From a candidate division FCPU426 bacterium (lineage in GTDB: Bacteria; Oederibacteriota; Muellerivitia; Muellerivitales; DAHXKG01), in the NCBI GenBank assembly GCA_027366525.1, contig DAHXKG010000004.1:124001-188000 (forward strand): DNA of 64,000 nt, given 5' to 3'. This document shows, one piece after another, positions 26,006 to 34,809 of the stretch. Each line of letters starts with the position of its first letter. Within the stretch, counting starts at the first letter, position 1. Under the pieces are notes generated by a model. It did no database searches. It was not told the origin of the DNA and saw only the letters and a list, made by a program, of their open reading frames with translations. Position numbers and translations under genes: made by a program.

Positions 26006-27424
26006 ATGAACGTATTACAGGGCGGGCCTCCTCGTGGAATGCGGGATTGGGGACCCACGGAATCCCGGTTGCGGATGCAACTGATTCAGAAAATCAGTGA
26101 ATCCTATCAACTGTATGGTTTTTCTCCCATTGATACGCCGGCTATGGAAACACTCGACGTGCTCATGGGGAAGAACAAAGGGGGCGATGAAAATGAAAAA
26201 TTAATGTTTAAAATTCTAAAACGCGGACAAGCTCTAAAGACATCGCTTCATGATGAAGCAACCCAAGAACCGGAGGTGACTTCGGAATCGGATTTAGGCC
26301 TTCGATATGATTTGACGGTTCCGCTAGCTCGGTTTATTAGTACCCATTTTTCAGAACTCCAGGGACATGTTTTCCGTTGTTATCATATTGGACCCGTTTG
26401 GCGTGCGGATCGTCCACAGCGTGGACGGTTTCGTGAATTTTACCAATGTGATATTGATGTTATTTGGGCTCATCACGATTGGATGTATGAAGTGGAGCTT
26501 TTTTTAGCGACCAGTCGTGTGCTCAAAGCATTACAATTGAATGATTTTTATATCCGGTTGAGTGACAAACGAATTTTATCTTTGTTGTTCACGGGGATGG
26601 GGATTCTTCCACAGGATGTTTCGAAAGTATCCATTGTTATTGATAAAATCAGGAAAAAAAAATTCGATGAAATTATTCGCGAAATTGAAAGTATTGGACT
26701 CCATCAAGAACTCAACCAAAAGATTATCGATTTTTTAAAAAAGAATAGTTCTTATATGGATCCATCAATGAAATATTTTATGACGCCCAGTGATTTTTTG
26801 AAATTTAACCAAGACTATTTGACTCAAGCCGCACGGCAATCCTTAGAACCCATCCTTCATGCAATGCAGAGTATTCTTGAGAACGCGAAGTCCCTCGATC
26901 CATCCTTGCCGATTTTTTTTGATCCCATTTTAGTCCGTGGATTGGATTATTATACGGGACCCATTTTTGAAATCGGTCTTAAAGATTCAGGATATTCTTT
27001 TTCAATTGGCGGAGGAGGACGGTATGACTCCTTGATTCAAACCTTGGGCGGGCCAGCCGATACAGCTGCCGTCGGTCTTTCGTTGGGGTTTGAACGACTC
27101 TTGATGATTTTATTAGAGCGGAACAAAGATTTTTTAAGTGCTCAGGGCCCCCAAGTAGGCATCCTTCTTAGCCCCAAACTGACCGAAGGGATGGGGATTC
27201 CTTTGGCGGAACAGATTCGAAATCAAGGCATCCCGGTAAGCATTTATGTCTCTAAAAAGGATTTTGGAAAAACCATGAAGATGTTGGAGGCGGCTTCAAT
27301 GCAGTGGATTGTTATGGAACAACACGAAGCGCCTCGAAGTTATACCATTCGAAATCTTTTTGAACGTCAGAATTATCAATGGTCATTTGATGAGTTGATT
27401 CAGCATTTAAAGATGAATCCTTGA
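26006..27424 (+). CDS. hisS: Histidine--tRNA ligase
   Basis: Class II aminoacyl-tRNA synthetase that charges tRNA-His. Motif 1 region GFSPIDTPAMET, motif 2 with PQRGRFREFYQCDID, the histidine-binding VRGLDYYTGPIFEI, and motif 3 GLSLGFERLL are all present, followed by the alpha/beta anticodon-binding domain (VGILLSPK onward). At 472 aa it is about 50 residues longer than the common bacterial enzyme; the extra length sits in the amino-terminal third (a charged segment before SESDLGLRYDLTVP) and in the helical insertion. The start ATG follows AAGGAAAG. It is paired with aspS, an arrangement familiar from Firmicutes and others. Confidence 0.96.
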   Translation: MNVLQGGPPRGMRDWGPTESRLRMQLIQKISESYQLYGFSPIDTPAMETLDVLMGKNKGGDENEKLMFKILKRGQALKTSLHDEATQEPEVTSESDLGLRYDLTVPLARFISTHFSELQGHVFRCYHIGPVWRADRPQRGRFREFYQCDIDVIWAHHDWMYEVELFLATSRVLKALQLNDFYIRLSDKRILSLLFTGMGILPQDVSKVSIVIDKIRKKKFDEIIREIESIGLHQELNQKIIDFLKKNSSYMDPSMKYFMTPSDFLKFNQDYLTQAARQSLEPILHAMQSILENAKSLDPSLPIFFDPILVRGLDYYTGPIFEIGLKDSGYSFSIGGGGRYDSLIQTLGGPADTAAVGLSLGFERLLMILLERNKDFLSAQGPQVGILLSPKLTEGMGIPLAEQIRNQGIPVSIYVSKKDFGKTMKMLEAASMQWIVMEQHEAPRSYTIRNLFERQNYQWSFDELIQHLKMNP

Positions 27425-27481
27425 TTTGAAAACCATTGAAATGGGTGAAGGAAAATTGATCTTTTAATAATGGGAGATATC

Positions 27482-29353
27482 ATGACAGACATTTCAACCT
27501 CAACATTGTGGTGGGAAAAGAGAACACATACCTGTGGATCTTTATCTCCCAAAGATGTCGGGTGCTCAGTTATTCTTATGGGATGGGTTCACCATCGACG
27601 TGACCATGGAGGATTAGTATTTGTAGATTTGCGCGACCGCTATGGGATTACGCAGATTGTGTTTGCGCCTCAAGCGGTTAAGTCCGAGGTGGCATTCAGT
27701 GCGGAGGCAACGTCCCAAGCCATGCCGCAAGAAGCGGTAAGCGATAAAAGTTTAGCATTTGATGCCATTACGCAATCACATCTGATTCGAAATGAATGGG
27801 TTTTGGCTGTTCGAGGCCAGGTGGTTGAACGACCGGAAGGAACGATTAATACAAAGATTGCAACGGGAGGGATCGAAATTCAGTGTGTGGAGGTTAAAAT
27901 TTTAAATTCAGCCTTGACCCCCATATTTCCCATTGAAGATCAAGTTGAGGTTTCAGAAGAGATACGGCTGCAATATCGATTTTTGGATTTGCGAAGACCC
28001 ATTATGCGTGACCGTCTCGTGCTGCGGCATCAAATTGCTTTAGAAACGCGTCGCTATCTAGATCGATTGAATTTTTTGGAAATTGAAACTCCACTGCTGA
28101 TAAAAAATACTCCTGAGGGTGCTCGCGAATACGTAGTTCCTTCTCGAGTCAACCCAGGCAAGTTTTTTGTTCTTCCGCAAAGCCCACAGTTATTAAAGCA
28201 AATTTGCATGATTTCAGGTTTGGATCGTTATTTTCAAATTGCGAAGTGTTTTCGAGATGAAGATCTGAGGGCGGATCGACAACCTGAGTTTACTCAAATT
28301 GATTTAGAAATGTCTTTTATTACGGAACACGATATTTATGAAGTGGGAGAAGGGCTGATTCAAGCACTGTTTGAAAATATTTTGCACCAATCGATTCAGT
28401 TTCTTCCAAAGCTTTCTTATCAAATGGCAATAGATCGATATGGTTCTGATAAACCCGACTTGCGGTATGAATTGCCTTTGGTACATGTGGAAGCCATCGC
28501 TCAAAAATCGACGTTTAAAGTTTTTCGAGATGTATTGGAACAGCAGGGCATGATTCAAGCTATTAATGCCAAGGGTGGAGCTGTTTTTTCTCGCAAAGAC
28601 TTAGATGAATTAACAAGCTTAGTTTCGAAATGGGGCGCTAAAGGGATGGCTTGGTTTCGGGTTAAGGACGGTCGATTAGATTCCAACATTGTCAAATATT
28701 TTGAACCGTCCGTTCAAAGTGAATTGATGCAGCACTTGAATGCCGAAGAAGGGGATTTGCTTTTGTTTTGTGCCGATACGCCCAAAGTTGTTCAATCTGC
28801 ATTGGGGGCGCTTCGGCAAGAATTAGCCCAGCGCCTTGGAATGCTTAAAAAAGGTCCGCAGTGGGCCTTAACGTGGGTGGTTGATTTCCCTTGTTTTGAA
28901 AAGGATGAACATGGAAAATTTATGGCAGTGAATCATCCCTTTACCTCTCCCAAGCAGGAGGATTTACATTGGCTGGATGATGATCCCCTCAAGGCTCAAG
29001 CTCGTGCCTATGATATGATTTTAAATGGTGTCGAGATTGGTGGAGGGAGTATTCGTATTCACAATGCGCAAGTTCAATCCAAAGTATTTAAAATATTAAA
29101 TATTTCCCCGGAGGAAGCTGAACGCAATTTTGGCTTTTTGCTTAAAGCTTTGTCTTATGGAGCGCCTCCGCATGGGGGCATGGCGTTTGGACTGGATCGT
29201 TTGGTGATGTTATTAAGTGGGGCCTCATCTATCCGGGATGTAATTGCTTTCCCTAAAACAGCCAAGGCTGTTTGCCTGATGACAGGAGCCCCTTCAATTT
29301 TAGACCCAACTTTTCTTGAGGAATTAAATCTCAAATTGGATCTTGAAAAATAG
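27482..29353 (+). CDS. aspS: Aspartate--tRNA ligase
   Basis: Class II synthetase that charges tRNA-Asp (or Asp/Asn if non-discriminating). The amino-terminal OB fold includes GWVHHRRDHGGLVFVDLRDR, the catalytic domain has FLEIETPLL, FRDEDLRADRQPEFTQIDLE and the motif 3 GGMAFGLDRLVMLL, and a bacterial GAD insert sits between about residues 300 and 410. The OB fold carries an unusual insertion of about 25 residues (acidic, alanine-rich) between ITQIVFAP and the RNEWVLAVRGQVV strand. An upstream ATG at 27470 overlaps the GGGAG Shine-Dalgarno; ATG at 27482, five bases after it, is the better start. It gives 623 aa, longer than the usual 590. Confidence 0.95.
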   Translation: MTDISTSTLWWEKRTHTCGSLSPKDVGCSVILMGWVHHRRDHGGLVFVDLRDRYGITQIVFAPQAVKSEVAFSAEATSQAMPQEAVSDKSLAFDAITQSHLIRNEWVLAVRGQVVERPEGTINTKIATGGIEIQCVEVKILNSALTPIFPIEDQVEVSEEIRLQYRFLDLRRPIMRDRLVLRHQIALETRRYLDRLNFLEIETPLLIKNTPEGAREYVVPSRVNPGKFFVLPQSPQLLKQICMISGLDRYFQIAKCFRDEDLRADRQPEFTQIDLEMSFITEHDIYEVGEGLIQALFENILHQSIQFLPKLSYQMAIDRYGSDKPDLRYELPLVHVEAIAQKSTFKVFRDVLEQQGMIQAINAKGGAVFSRKDLDELTSLVSKWGAKGMAWFRVKDGRLDSNIVKYFEPSVQSELMQHLNAEEGDLLLFCADTPKVVQSALGALRQELAQRLGMLKKGPQWALTWVVDFPCFEKDEHGKFMAVNHPFTSPKQEDLHWLDDDPLKAQARAYDMILNGVEIGGGSIRIHNAQVQSKVFKILNISPEEAERNFGFLLKALSYGAPPHGGMAFGLDRLVMLLSGASSIRDVIAFPKTAKAVCLMTGAPSILDPTFLEELNLKLDLEK

Positions 29354-29435
29354 GCGTTAAAAACCGTTTTAGGCCTAGAACTTTGCATTTAAGGCCATGA
29401 ATGGGGCAGTTATTTTAAATTTTTAATAGAGGGGC

Positions 29436-29464
29436 TTGACAGAATTATTATCTCTAGCCATAAT
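29436..29464 (+). promoter_or_regulatory. Sigma-70 promoter for the LysM lipoprotein gene
   Basis: TTGACA at 29436-29441, a 17-bp spacer and CATAAT at 29459-29464. It is 51 bases before the start codon of a monocistronic gene that also has its own terminator, so the call is well supported. Confidence 0.8.
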
Positions 29465-29515
29465 TTTAACGAGGATTATTGATTTTTATTATTATTATAA
29501 GGTGAGGGAGGAATT

Positions 29516-29938
29516 ATGAAGTTTTCAATGAAGTTATTTCTTTTAATGGCGGTAACTGCAGGGTTTGCAGCGGGATGTGCTGGGCAAAAAAGAATTCAGG
29601 GATCACAAGTACCCACGACGCCTGTAAATACTCAAGCATCAGCAACTTCGTCCACATTAAATCCGAATACATATTATACGGTGGTAAGCGGAAACACTTT
29701 GTGGGGTATTTCAGGAAGTTCTAAGGGATATAATAATCCTTTAGAATGGCCGTTAATTTTTAGAGCCAATCGTGATAAAATTCAAGACCCAGATTTGATT
29801 TATCCTCATCAAATTTTTGAAATCAATCATAATTATTCAACGGCGGATGTTGCCAAGGCGAAATTAGATGCTGCTTTAACACCCAAGTATGTTCCGCATA
29901 CACGTCCACGCAAGACGCTTCCGATTAATTATTTTTGA
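29516..29938 (+). CDS. LysM-domain lipoprotein
   Basis: A 140-aa envelope protein. The signal sequence ends in a lipobox (FAAGC, Cys21). After a Thr/Ser-rich linker a single LysM domain covers residues about 55-102: YYTVVSGNTLWGISG, then PLEWPLIFRANRDKI and DLIYPHQIFEI. This is the spaced arrangement seen in small LysM proteins of the BON/YgaU type that bind peptidoglycan. The basic carboxy tail ends in PINYF. The gene has its own sigma-70 promoter and a strong intrinsic terminator, so it is a single-gene unit and probably abundant. A role as a Lpp-like anchor of outer membrane to peptidoglycan is plausible but inferred. Confidence 0.88.
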   Translation: MKFSMKLFLLMAVTAGFAAGCAGQKRIQGSQVPTTPVNTQASATSSTLNPNTYYTVVSGNTLWGISGSSKGYNNPLEWPLIFRANRDKIQDPDLIYPHQIFEINHNYSTADVAKAKLDAALTPKYVPHTRPRKTLPINYF

Positions 29939-29957
29939 AAAACAAGTCTTTTTATAT

Positions 29958-29996
29958 AAAAAAGCCTCTTGGGTTAAACTAAGAGGCTTTTTTATT
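29958..29996 (+). terminator. Strong intrinsic terminator after the LysM gene
   Basis: A perfect 13-bp stem (AAAAAAGCCTCTT pairs with AAGAGGCTTTTTT) with a 10-nt loop. The A-rich 5' arm makes it potentially active in both directions. It begins 20 bases after the stop codon. Confidence 0.95.
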
Positions 29997-30024
29997 ATTC
30001 TAACGAAATGGATTGAAGGATGCC

Positions 30025-31032
30025 ATGTCTGGAGTTAGTCGAAAAATTCTTTTAGACGATACCCAAGAATGTGTTCAGCTGTTGGGAGAACATGACCATA
30101 CGTTAAAAGTAATTGAAAGTTCATTTGCGATTCAAGTGGTTGCTCGGGGAAATGAAATTATCCTATTGGGCGACTCTCAAAAGGTGAGAAAAGCCGAAGC
30201 CTTTATTGATCAACTTCGTGTACATCTTCACACTAATCAAAAAAAACTTTTGGATTCTCAACAACTGAATCGGCTTTTGTCTCAATCCAAACTCGCACCC
30301 AACCAAGTTCCATTGGAAAATGAAGATCATAAAGTTGATGAAAATGTTATTTTAGTTTCATCTCAAAAAAAGGCTATTGTTGCCAAAAATGAGAATCAAC
30401 GTCGGTATGTTCAAGCCATTCAATCCCATTCGATTGTTTTTGGAATAGGGCCTGCCGGAACGGGGAAAACTTATTTAGCGATGGCTATGGCTGTATCGGC
30501 GTTGCGGAATGCAGAAGTGGATCGCTTGATTCTAACTCGACCGGCCGTTGAAGCGGGCGAAAAGCTGGGATTTCTACCGGGCGATTTGCAGGAAAAAGTA
30601 GATCCTTATTTGCGACCACTGTATGATGCCCTTTATGAAATGGTCGAATATGAAAAGCTTCAACGTCTATTTCAGCATCATCAAATTGAAGTGGCTCCCT
30701 TGGCGTATATGCGGGGAAGAACTTTATCCAATGCATTTATTATTCTTGATGAAGCTCAAAATACTACAGTGGAGCAAATGAAAATGTTTTTAACCCGAAT
30801 GGGTGTTGGCTCCAAGGTGGTTGTCACAGGCGATGTGACCCAAGTGGACTTACCCTCGGGAAAACTTTCCGGCTTGATTCACGCTAAGGATGTTCTGCGC
30901 GCGATTGCTGAAATTCAATTTGTTTTTTTTAATTCAGGCGATGTTGTCCGTCATGCACTGGTTCAATCTATTATTGAAGCCTATCATTCATTGGAATCGC
31001 AAGATGCGCCTCCGGTGTTCGAACAGCCATGA
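30025..31032 (+). CDS. phoH: PhoH-like ATPase
   Basis: A cytoplasmic P-loop ATPase of the PhoH (YbeZ) family, linked in other bacteria to RNA metabolism and to YbeY. The amino-terminal third is a KH-like region, the Walker A motif is GPAGTGKTYLA, and Walker B is FIILDEAQNTT; VTGDVTQVDLPSGKLSGL and the final FFNSGDVVRHALVQ are family hallmarks. A TTG start at 30013 is possible, but the ATG at 30025 with AAGGA just upstream is preferred, giving 335 aa. The ybeY gene follows 132 bases later, the usual partnership, but the HD-domain membrane protein normally between them in many phyla is missing. Confidence 0.93.
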   Translation: MSGVSRKILLDDTQECVQLLGEHDHTLKVIESSFAIQVVARGNEIILLGDSQKVRKAEAFIDQLRVHLHTNQKKLLDSQQLNRLLSQSKLAPNQVPLENEDHKVDENVILVSSQKKAIVAKNENQRRYVQAIQSHSIVFGIGPAGTGKTYLAMAMAVSALRNAEVDRLILTRPAVEAGEKLGFLPGDLQEKVDPYLRPLYDALYEMVEYEKLQRLFQHHQIEVAPLAYMRGRTLSNAFIILDEAQNTTVEQMKMFLTRMGVGSKVVVTGDVTQVDLPSGKLSGLIHAKDVLRAIAEIQFVFFNSGDVVRHALVQSIIEAYHSLESQDAPPVFEQP

Positions 31033-31188
31033 ATGCGCATGGGCTACTCCGACCTCACCTTTCAGGTTCAACTTTGAGCACCGCCGGTAAAAGCCGTGAT
31101 TTGAAAATCATAGAACCGCCGCAACAAGCGATCCTCGTATCTTTAAAATGCAGTTTGGAATTATATGGTTTTATTTATTCAAAATGAT
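31030..31188 (+). CDS. Possible small ORF (52 aa) between phoH and ybeY
   Basis: An ATG overlaps the phoH stop by four bases (ATGA) and opens a 52-codon frame that ends 24 bases inside ybeY. The product (beginning MNAHGLLRPH, ending YGFIYSK) has no motif that I recognise. Its support is only the coupling geometry and the filling of an otherwise empty 132-nt gap in a compact operon. It may be a real small protein, a relic of a lost gene, or chance. ybeY itself lacks a visible Shine-Dalgarno, so translation of this frame could help load ribosomes for it. Confidence 0.3.
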
Positions 31189-31611
31189 CTCCATAAAAAA
31201 ATCATACCTGGAAGTTGGTTAAAAAAAATAAGTTCTCAAACTTTGATTAAGATTCATGGGGAAAGGTTCGAAAAAAAAGTTGAACTTTCTTTGCGGTTGA
31301 CCGATATGAAAACTATTCAACACTTGAATCAACAATATCTCAAGCATAATTGGCCTACGGATGTTTTGGCGTTTCCACTGGGTGAAATTTATGATTTACA
31401 ACATCCCATTTATTTGGGCGATGTGGTTTTATGCCCTCAAAAAATAAGCGAACAGGCGCAAGAAAATCAAAAAACATTTCGACAAGAATTTGCCTTATTA
31501 TTGATCCATGGCATTCTACATTTGCTAGGATATGATCATAATACAGTGAGACAGAAGAAACAGATGTTTTTATTGCAGGATCAAATTTTAGAGAAATTAA
31601 AACTGAAGTAA
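31165..31611 (+). CDS. ybeY: Endoribonuclease/rRNA maturation factor YbeY
   Basis: A zinc-dependent protein needed for 16S rRNA 3' maturation and ribosome quality control. The metal-binding signature appears as HGILHLLGYDH near residue 115, with PTDVLAFPLGE and YLGDVVLCPQKI preceding it as in the family. At 148 aa it has the usual length. It has no clear Shine-Dalgarno; translation may depend on readthrough coupling from upstream. The CorC-type gene follows after 11 bases, as in many genomes. Confidence 0.94.
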   Translation: MVLFIQNDLHKKIIPGSWLKKISSQTLIKIHGERFEKKVELSLRLTDMKTIQHLNQQYLKHNWPTDVLAFPLGEIYDLQHPIYLGDVVLCPQKISEQAQENQKTFRQEFALLLIHGILHLLGYDHNTVRQKKQMFLLQDQILEKLKLK

Positions 31612-31622
31612 GGTAGGTATAG

Positions 31623-32969
31623 GTGGTTTTATTACTATTTTTAATATTACTGGGTTTGGGGATGTTTTTTTCAGCCGTGGAGACATGTCTGATTTCTTTG
31701 CCCCGGCCGCTTATTCAGCAAAGAGCCCAATCTAAGGGTATCGTTGGATTAGCCTATCAATTGTGGATATCAGATTCGAATCGAATGCTGGTGACGATTT
31801 TAGTTGGAAATACAGCTATTTTTATTTTAGCAACAACGTTGGCTGCCTATTCATCGGTCAATTTTGCAAACCAACATCACCTGAACCATGATTTAGTTGG
31901 CATTATTTGCTCCATACTGGTGACAATTATCATTTTAACTTTTGGTGAAATTCTTCCCAAAGTTATTGCACGAACGTATGGGCCTAAATTGTCGACGGTT
32001 TTGATCGTGCCACTTTATTTTTTTGACCGAATTTTAAAGCCCTTTACTTGGACGATCAATTGGATAATTCGACACTTGGTGCCGGGTTTTAATTCAGCTG
32101 TGCGAGGTTGGGTTACAGAAGATGATATTAAAGTTATTATGGAAATGGGACAACAAAGCGGTGTAATCGAAGAAAAAGAAAATAAAATGATCCAATCCAT
32201 TTTTAGGTTAGGCGATACAAGATTGAGCGAGGTCATTATTCCTCGAACCGAAATGGCTTGCATTCGCATTGAAGATTCGTTGGATCAAATTTTTGAAAAG
32301 GTAAATTTGACCGGCTATTCTCGTATTCCGATCTATCAAAACGATTTGGACCATATTGTGGGAATTCTTTATACACGAGATTTGATTTCGCTATGGAAAA
32401 ATAAAGAATTAGTTATTCTTCAAGACATTCTTCGAAAGCCTTTTTTTGTTCCAGAAACCATGCGCGCCGATCAGCTATTGGAGGAATTTCGACGAGGAAA
32501 AATTCACATGGCAATTGTGGTGGATGAATATGGGGGTACGGCTGGACTGGTGACCATGGAAGATCTTTTAGAAAAAATTGTCGGAAATATTCAAGATGAA
32601 TATGATGTGGAAAATGATCGTTCCCTTCTTAAACAAGAGGATGGTTCATATTTGGTCGAAGCGCAAATTTCCTTGGGAGAAATTAATGATCGCTTGGGAA
32701 TCCATTTAGTTTCCAGTGGTGAAGTGAGCAGCTTGGGAGGTTATCTGATTGAAAAAATTGGAAAAGTTCCACGAAAAGGACGCGTGATCCAGGAACCCGA
32801 AGCAACTTTAAAAGTGATGGAGTCAGATGAAAAAAAGGTTATTCAGGTTCGGATCACCTTAAAAAAAGCGGGAACGGATATTCCTTCAAGCCTGGATAAA
32901 AAAGCAGGCTCGGCGACATCTTTGAAAACGAAAGAGGAAAATAAAGACCAAGCAGGTATTTCCCAGTGA
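31623..32969 (+). CDS. HlyC/CorC family membrane protein (DUF21-CBS-CorC_HlyC)
   Basis: A 448-aa membrane protein proposed to act in magnesium or cobalt homeostasis. The amino-terminal DUF21 domain has about four hydrophobic segments (LLFLILLGLGMFFSAVETCL and others). A CBS pair follows, with VIIPRTEMACI and YSRIPIYQNDLDHIVGIL, then the VVDEYGGTAGLVTMEDLLE segment that defines the family, and the carboxy-terminal CorC_HlyC domain. A low-complexity Lys/Ser tail ends the protein. The start is GTG at 31623 with GGTAGG upstream. The gene overlaps the PHP gene by four bases (GTGA). Confidence 0.92.
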   Translation: MVLLLFLILLGLGMFFSAVETCLISLPRPLIQQRAQSKGIVGLAYQLWISDSNRMLVTILVGNTAIFILATTLAAYSSVNFANQHHLNHDLVGIICSILVTIIILTFGEILPKVIARTYGPKLSTVLIVPLYFFDRILKPFTWTINWIIRHLVPGFNSAVRGWVTEDDIKVIMEMGQQSGVIEEKENKMIQSIFRLGDTRLSEVIIPRTEMACIRIEDSLDQIFEKVNLTGYSRIPIYQNDLDHIVGILYTRDLISLWKNKELVILQDILRKPFFVPETMRADQLLEEFRRGKIHMAIVVDEYGGTAGLVTMEDLLEKIVGNIQDEYDVENDRSLLKQEDGSYLVEAQISLGEINDRLGIHLVSSGEVSSLGGYLIEKIGKVPRKGRVIQEPEATLKVMESDEKKVIQVRITLKKAGTDIPSSLDKKAGSATSLKTKEENKDQAGISQ

Positions 32970-33721
32970 AATGGCTGGATTGTCATACACACACCGAATG
33001 GTCAGATGGTCGTCAAAGTGTTGAACAAGTTCTGGAATGTGCTCGTCAACAATTCGTGTGGGTGGGCATTTCGGATCATGCCAGTACGACCGACTATTTA
33101 AATTCATCGCAGCGCATAAAAGCTTATTGTGATTTTTTGACTCAATATCCCGTTGCGCGCGGTGTTGAAATGGATTTGGGACGCTCATTTAAAATTTCAG
33201 ATGAGGTGCGCCATTGTTTGGATTATGTTATTGGAAGCGTCCATGGATTATCTTTCAATGGACGTTGGATTTCTTTTCAACCATTGATTTTATTTCTTAA
33301 AAAGCAAAATACCCAATATCATCCCGAAGAAGAAATTGACCACTGGGATGATTTTTTTCGGATGCATTTGACTTTGTTAAGACAGGAATATCAACTTCAG
33401 CCGTTTGATATTCTCGGTCACGGCAGTTTGCTTCCTCCATTAGCTTTGGATGTTCCAGAGGCCGTCTTCCCGGAATGGTGGGAAGATGAATTAATTGAAC
33501 TACTGCAAGAATTTCATATTGCCATGGAACTGTCCAATCGTTGGCGGACTCCTTATCCACGGTTGATGCGAAAAGCAGTTCAAGCTTCCGTGCAATTTTC
33601 ACTAGGATCCGATGGACATGATCCCGCTAAAACGTCAGTTCTCGATTATCCTCGGGAGTTGATACAAAATTTTGCGGTTCCCGATTCACGTATTTTTACT
33701 ATTCCCCGATTATTAACCTAG
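32966..33721 (+). CDS. PHP-domain phosphoesterase (histidinol-phosphatase-like)
   Basis: A 251-aa metal-dependent hydrolase of the polymerase-and-histidinol-phosphatase superfamily. The metal ligands are visible in order: DCHTHTEWSDG, GISDHAS, RGVEMDL, IGSVHGL, ILGHG, and GSDGHDP near the end. Candidate roles are histidinol phosphate hydrolysis or degradation of small nucleotides; his genes are not nearby apart from hisS, so the substrate is open. The start is GTG overlapping the corC stop by four bases, and era begins right after its stop. Confidence 0.87.
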   Translation: MKWLDCHTHTEWSDGRQSVEQVLECARQQFVWVGISDHASTTDYLNSSQRIKAYCDFLTQYPVARGVEMDLGRSFKISDEVRHCLDYVIGSVHGLSFNGRWISFQPLILFLKKQNTQYHPEEEIDHWDDFFRMHLTLLRQEYQLQPFDILGHGSLLPPLALDVPEAVFPEWWEDELIELLQEFHIAMELSNRWRTPYPRLMRKAVQASVQFSLGSDGHDPAKTSVLDYPRELIQNFAVPDSRIFTIPRLLT

Positions 33722-34618
33722 GTGCGCATGCCAAACAATGTTCATGTGGGCTCTGTGGCTTTGATAGGGAAACCCAATGCGGGGAAGTCCACATTATTAA
33801 ATCACCTCATTGGCGAAAAAATATCGATTATCTCAGCTCGACCTCAGACGACGCGTACATTGATTTCAGGTATTTATCAAGATGCCAATGCGCAAATTGT
33901 CTTTTATGATACGCCGGGTGTCAATTTAGGAAAAAATTTACTTTCCCAATTTATGATGCAAGAAGTTGAAAAAGTATTGAAGACCGTGGACTTTGTTTTT
34001 TGGATTTTAGATGCTTCCGAATCATGGGATCCCATCATGGACTATTTGTTTTTTCGACTCAATACCATGACCGTTCCCGTTTGGGTGATTTTAAACAAAA
34101 TTGATTTAATCCCAGAGCAACCCCTCCAAGTCTTGAAACATCGTTTTTTAAAAAAAACATGGCCTTTGATTGAAATACAAGCCAACCAACCGGATCAAGT
34201 GGAGCGGCTGTTACATCGCATTAAATCTCAGTTGCCGCTGGGAATACCCCAATGGGATTCCCAGCTCTTTACTGAAATGACTCTCAAGCAGTTAGCAGAA
34301 GAACTAATTCGAGAACCATGCCTAATGTATCTACGCGATGAAATTCCTTATGGGATTGCCGTTCAAGTAGAAACATTTAAAGAGGCACCGCCACCTTCGC
34401 CGGTAATCATTGAAGCCATACTTTATGTTGAAAAAGAAAGCCATCGAGGTATTCTCATTGGGGCTCAAGGCCAACAACTTAAAAGTATTGGAGCGCAAGC
34501 GCGAATCAGCATTGAAAAACTGTTGAATCAAAAAGTTTTTTTAAAACTTTGGGTTAAAGTTGCCAGAAACTGGAGAAAAAATCCAGTTTTTTTAAAAAAA
34601 TTTGGATATCATAGCTAA
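33722..34618 (+). CDS. era: GTPase Era
   Basis: An essential GTPase that binds 16S rRNA during 30S maturation. G1 is GKPNAGKSTLL, G2 includes the RPQTTR segment, G3 is DTPG and G4 is NKID. The carboxy-terminal KH domain carries RGILIGAQGQQLKSIGAQAR and ends in LKLWVKVARNWRKNP, as in authentic Era. At 298 aa it is normal. GTG at 33722 and ATG at 33728 are both possible starts. The order phoH-ybeY-corC-(PHP)-era is the classic ribosome-maturation cluster. Confidence 0.96.
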   Translation: MRMPNNVHVGSVALIGKPNAGKSTLLNHLIGEKISIISARPQTTRTLISGIYQDANAQIVFYDTPGVNLGKNLLSQFMMQEVEKVLKTVDFVFWILDASESWDPIMDYLFFRLNTMTVPVWVILNKIDLIPEQPLQVLKHRFLKKTWPLIEIQANQPDQVERLLHRIKSQLPLGIPQWDSQLFTEMTLKQLAEELIREPCLMYLRDEIPYGIAVQVETFKEAPPPSPVIIEAILYVEKESHRGILIGAQGQQLKSIGAQARISIEKLLNQKVFLKLWVKVARNWRKNPVFLKKFGYHS

Positions 34619-34809
34619 AGGAAAATCTCAGCTAAAATATTCATTGAAAGGGAACTGCGTCCATACAAAAAACGTCTAAGTTTTAAAGTGCCTTTTTAGG
34701 GTTGAGTTTGACCAATTCAAAGTACGTTGAATTCCATTGTGATTTATAGTAGGATTGGTTGCCAAGTGGGGAATTGCTGATTTAAATCATGATTTGTTAA
34801 GGAACCGCC

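Noticed and set aside
34619-34809. Promoter for the TPR/beta-barrel gene
   Set aside because: TTGACC and TATAGT occur but not at a spacing compatible with sigma-70 recognition, so I did not call it.
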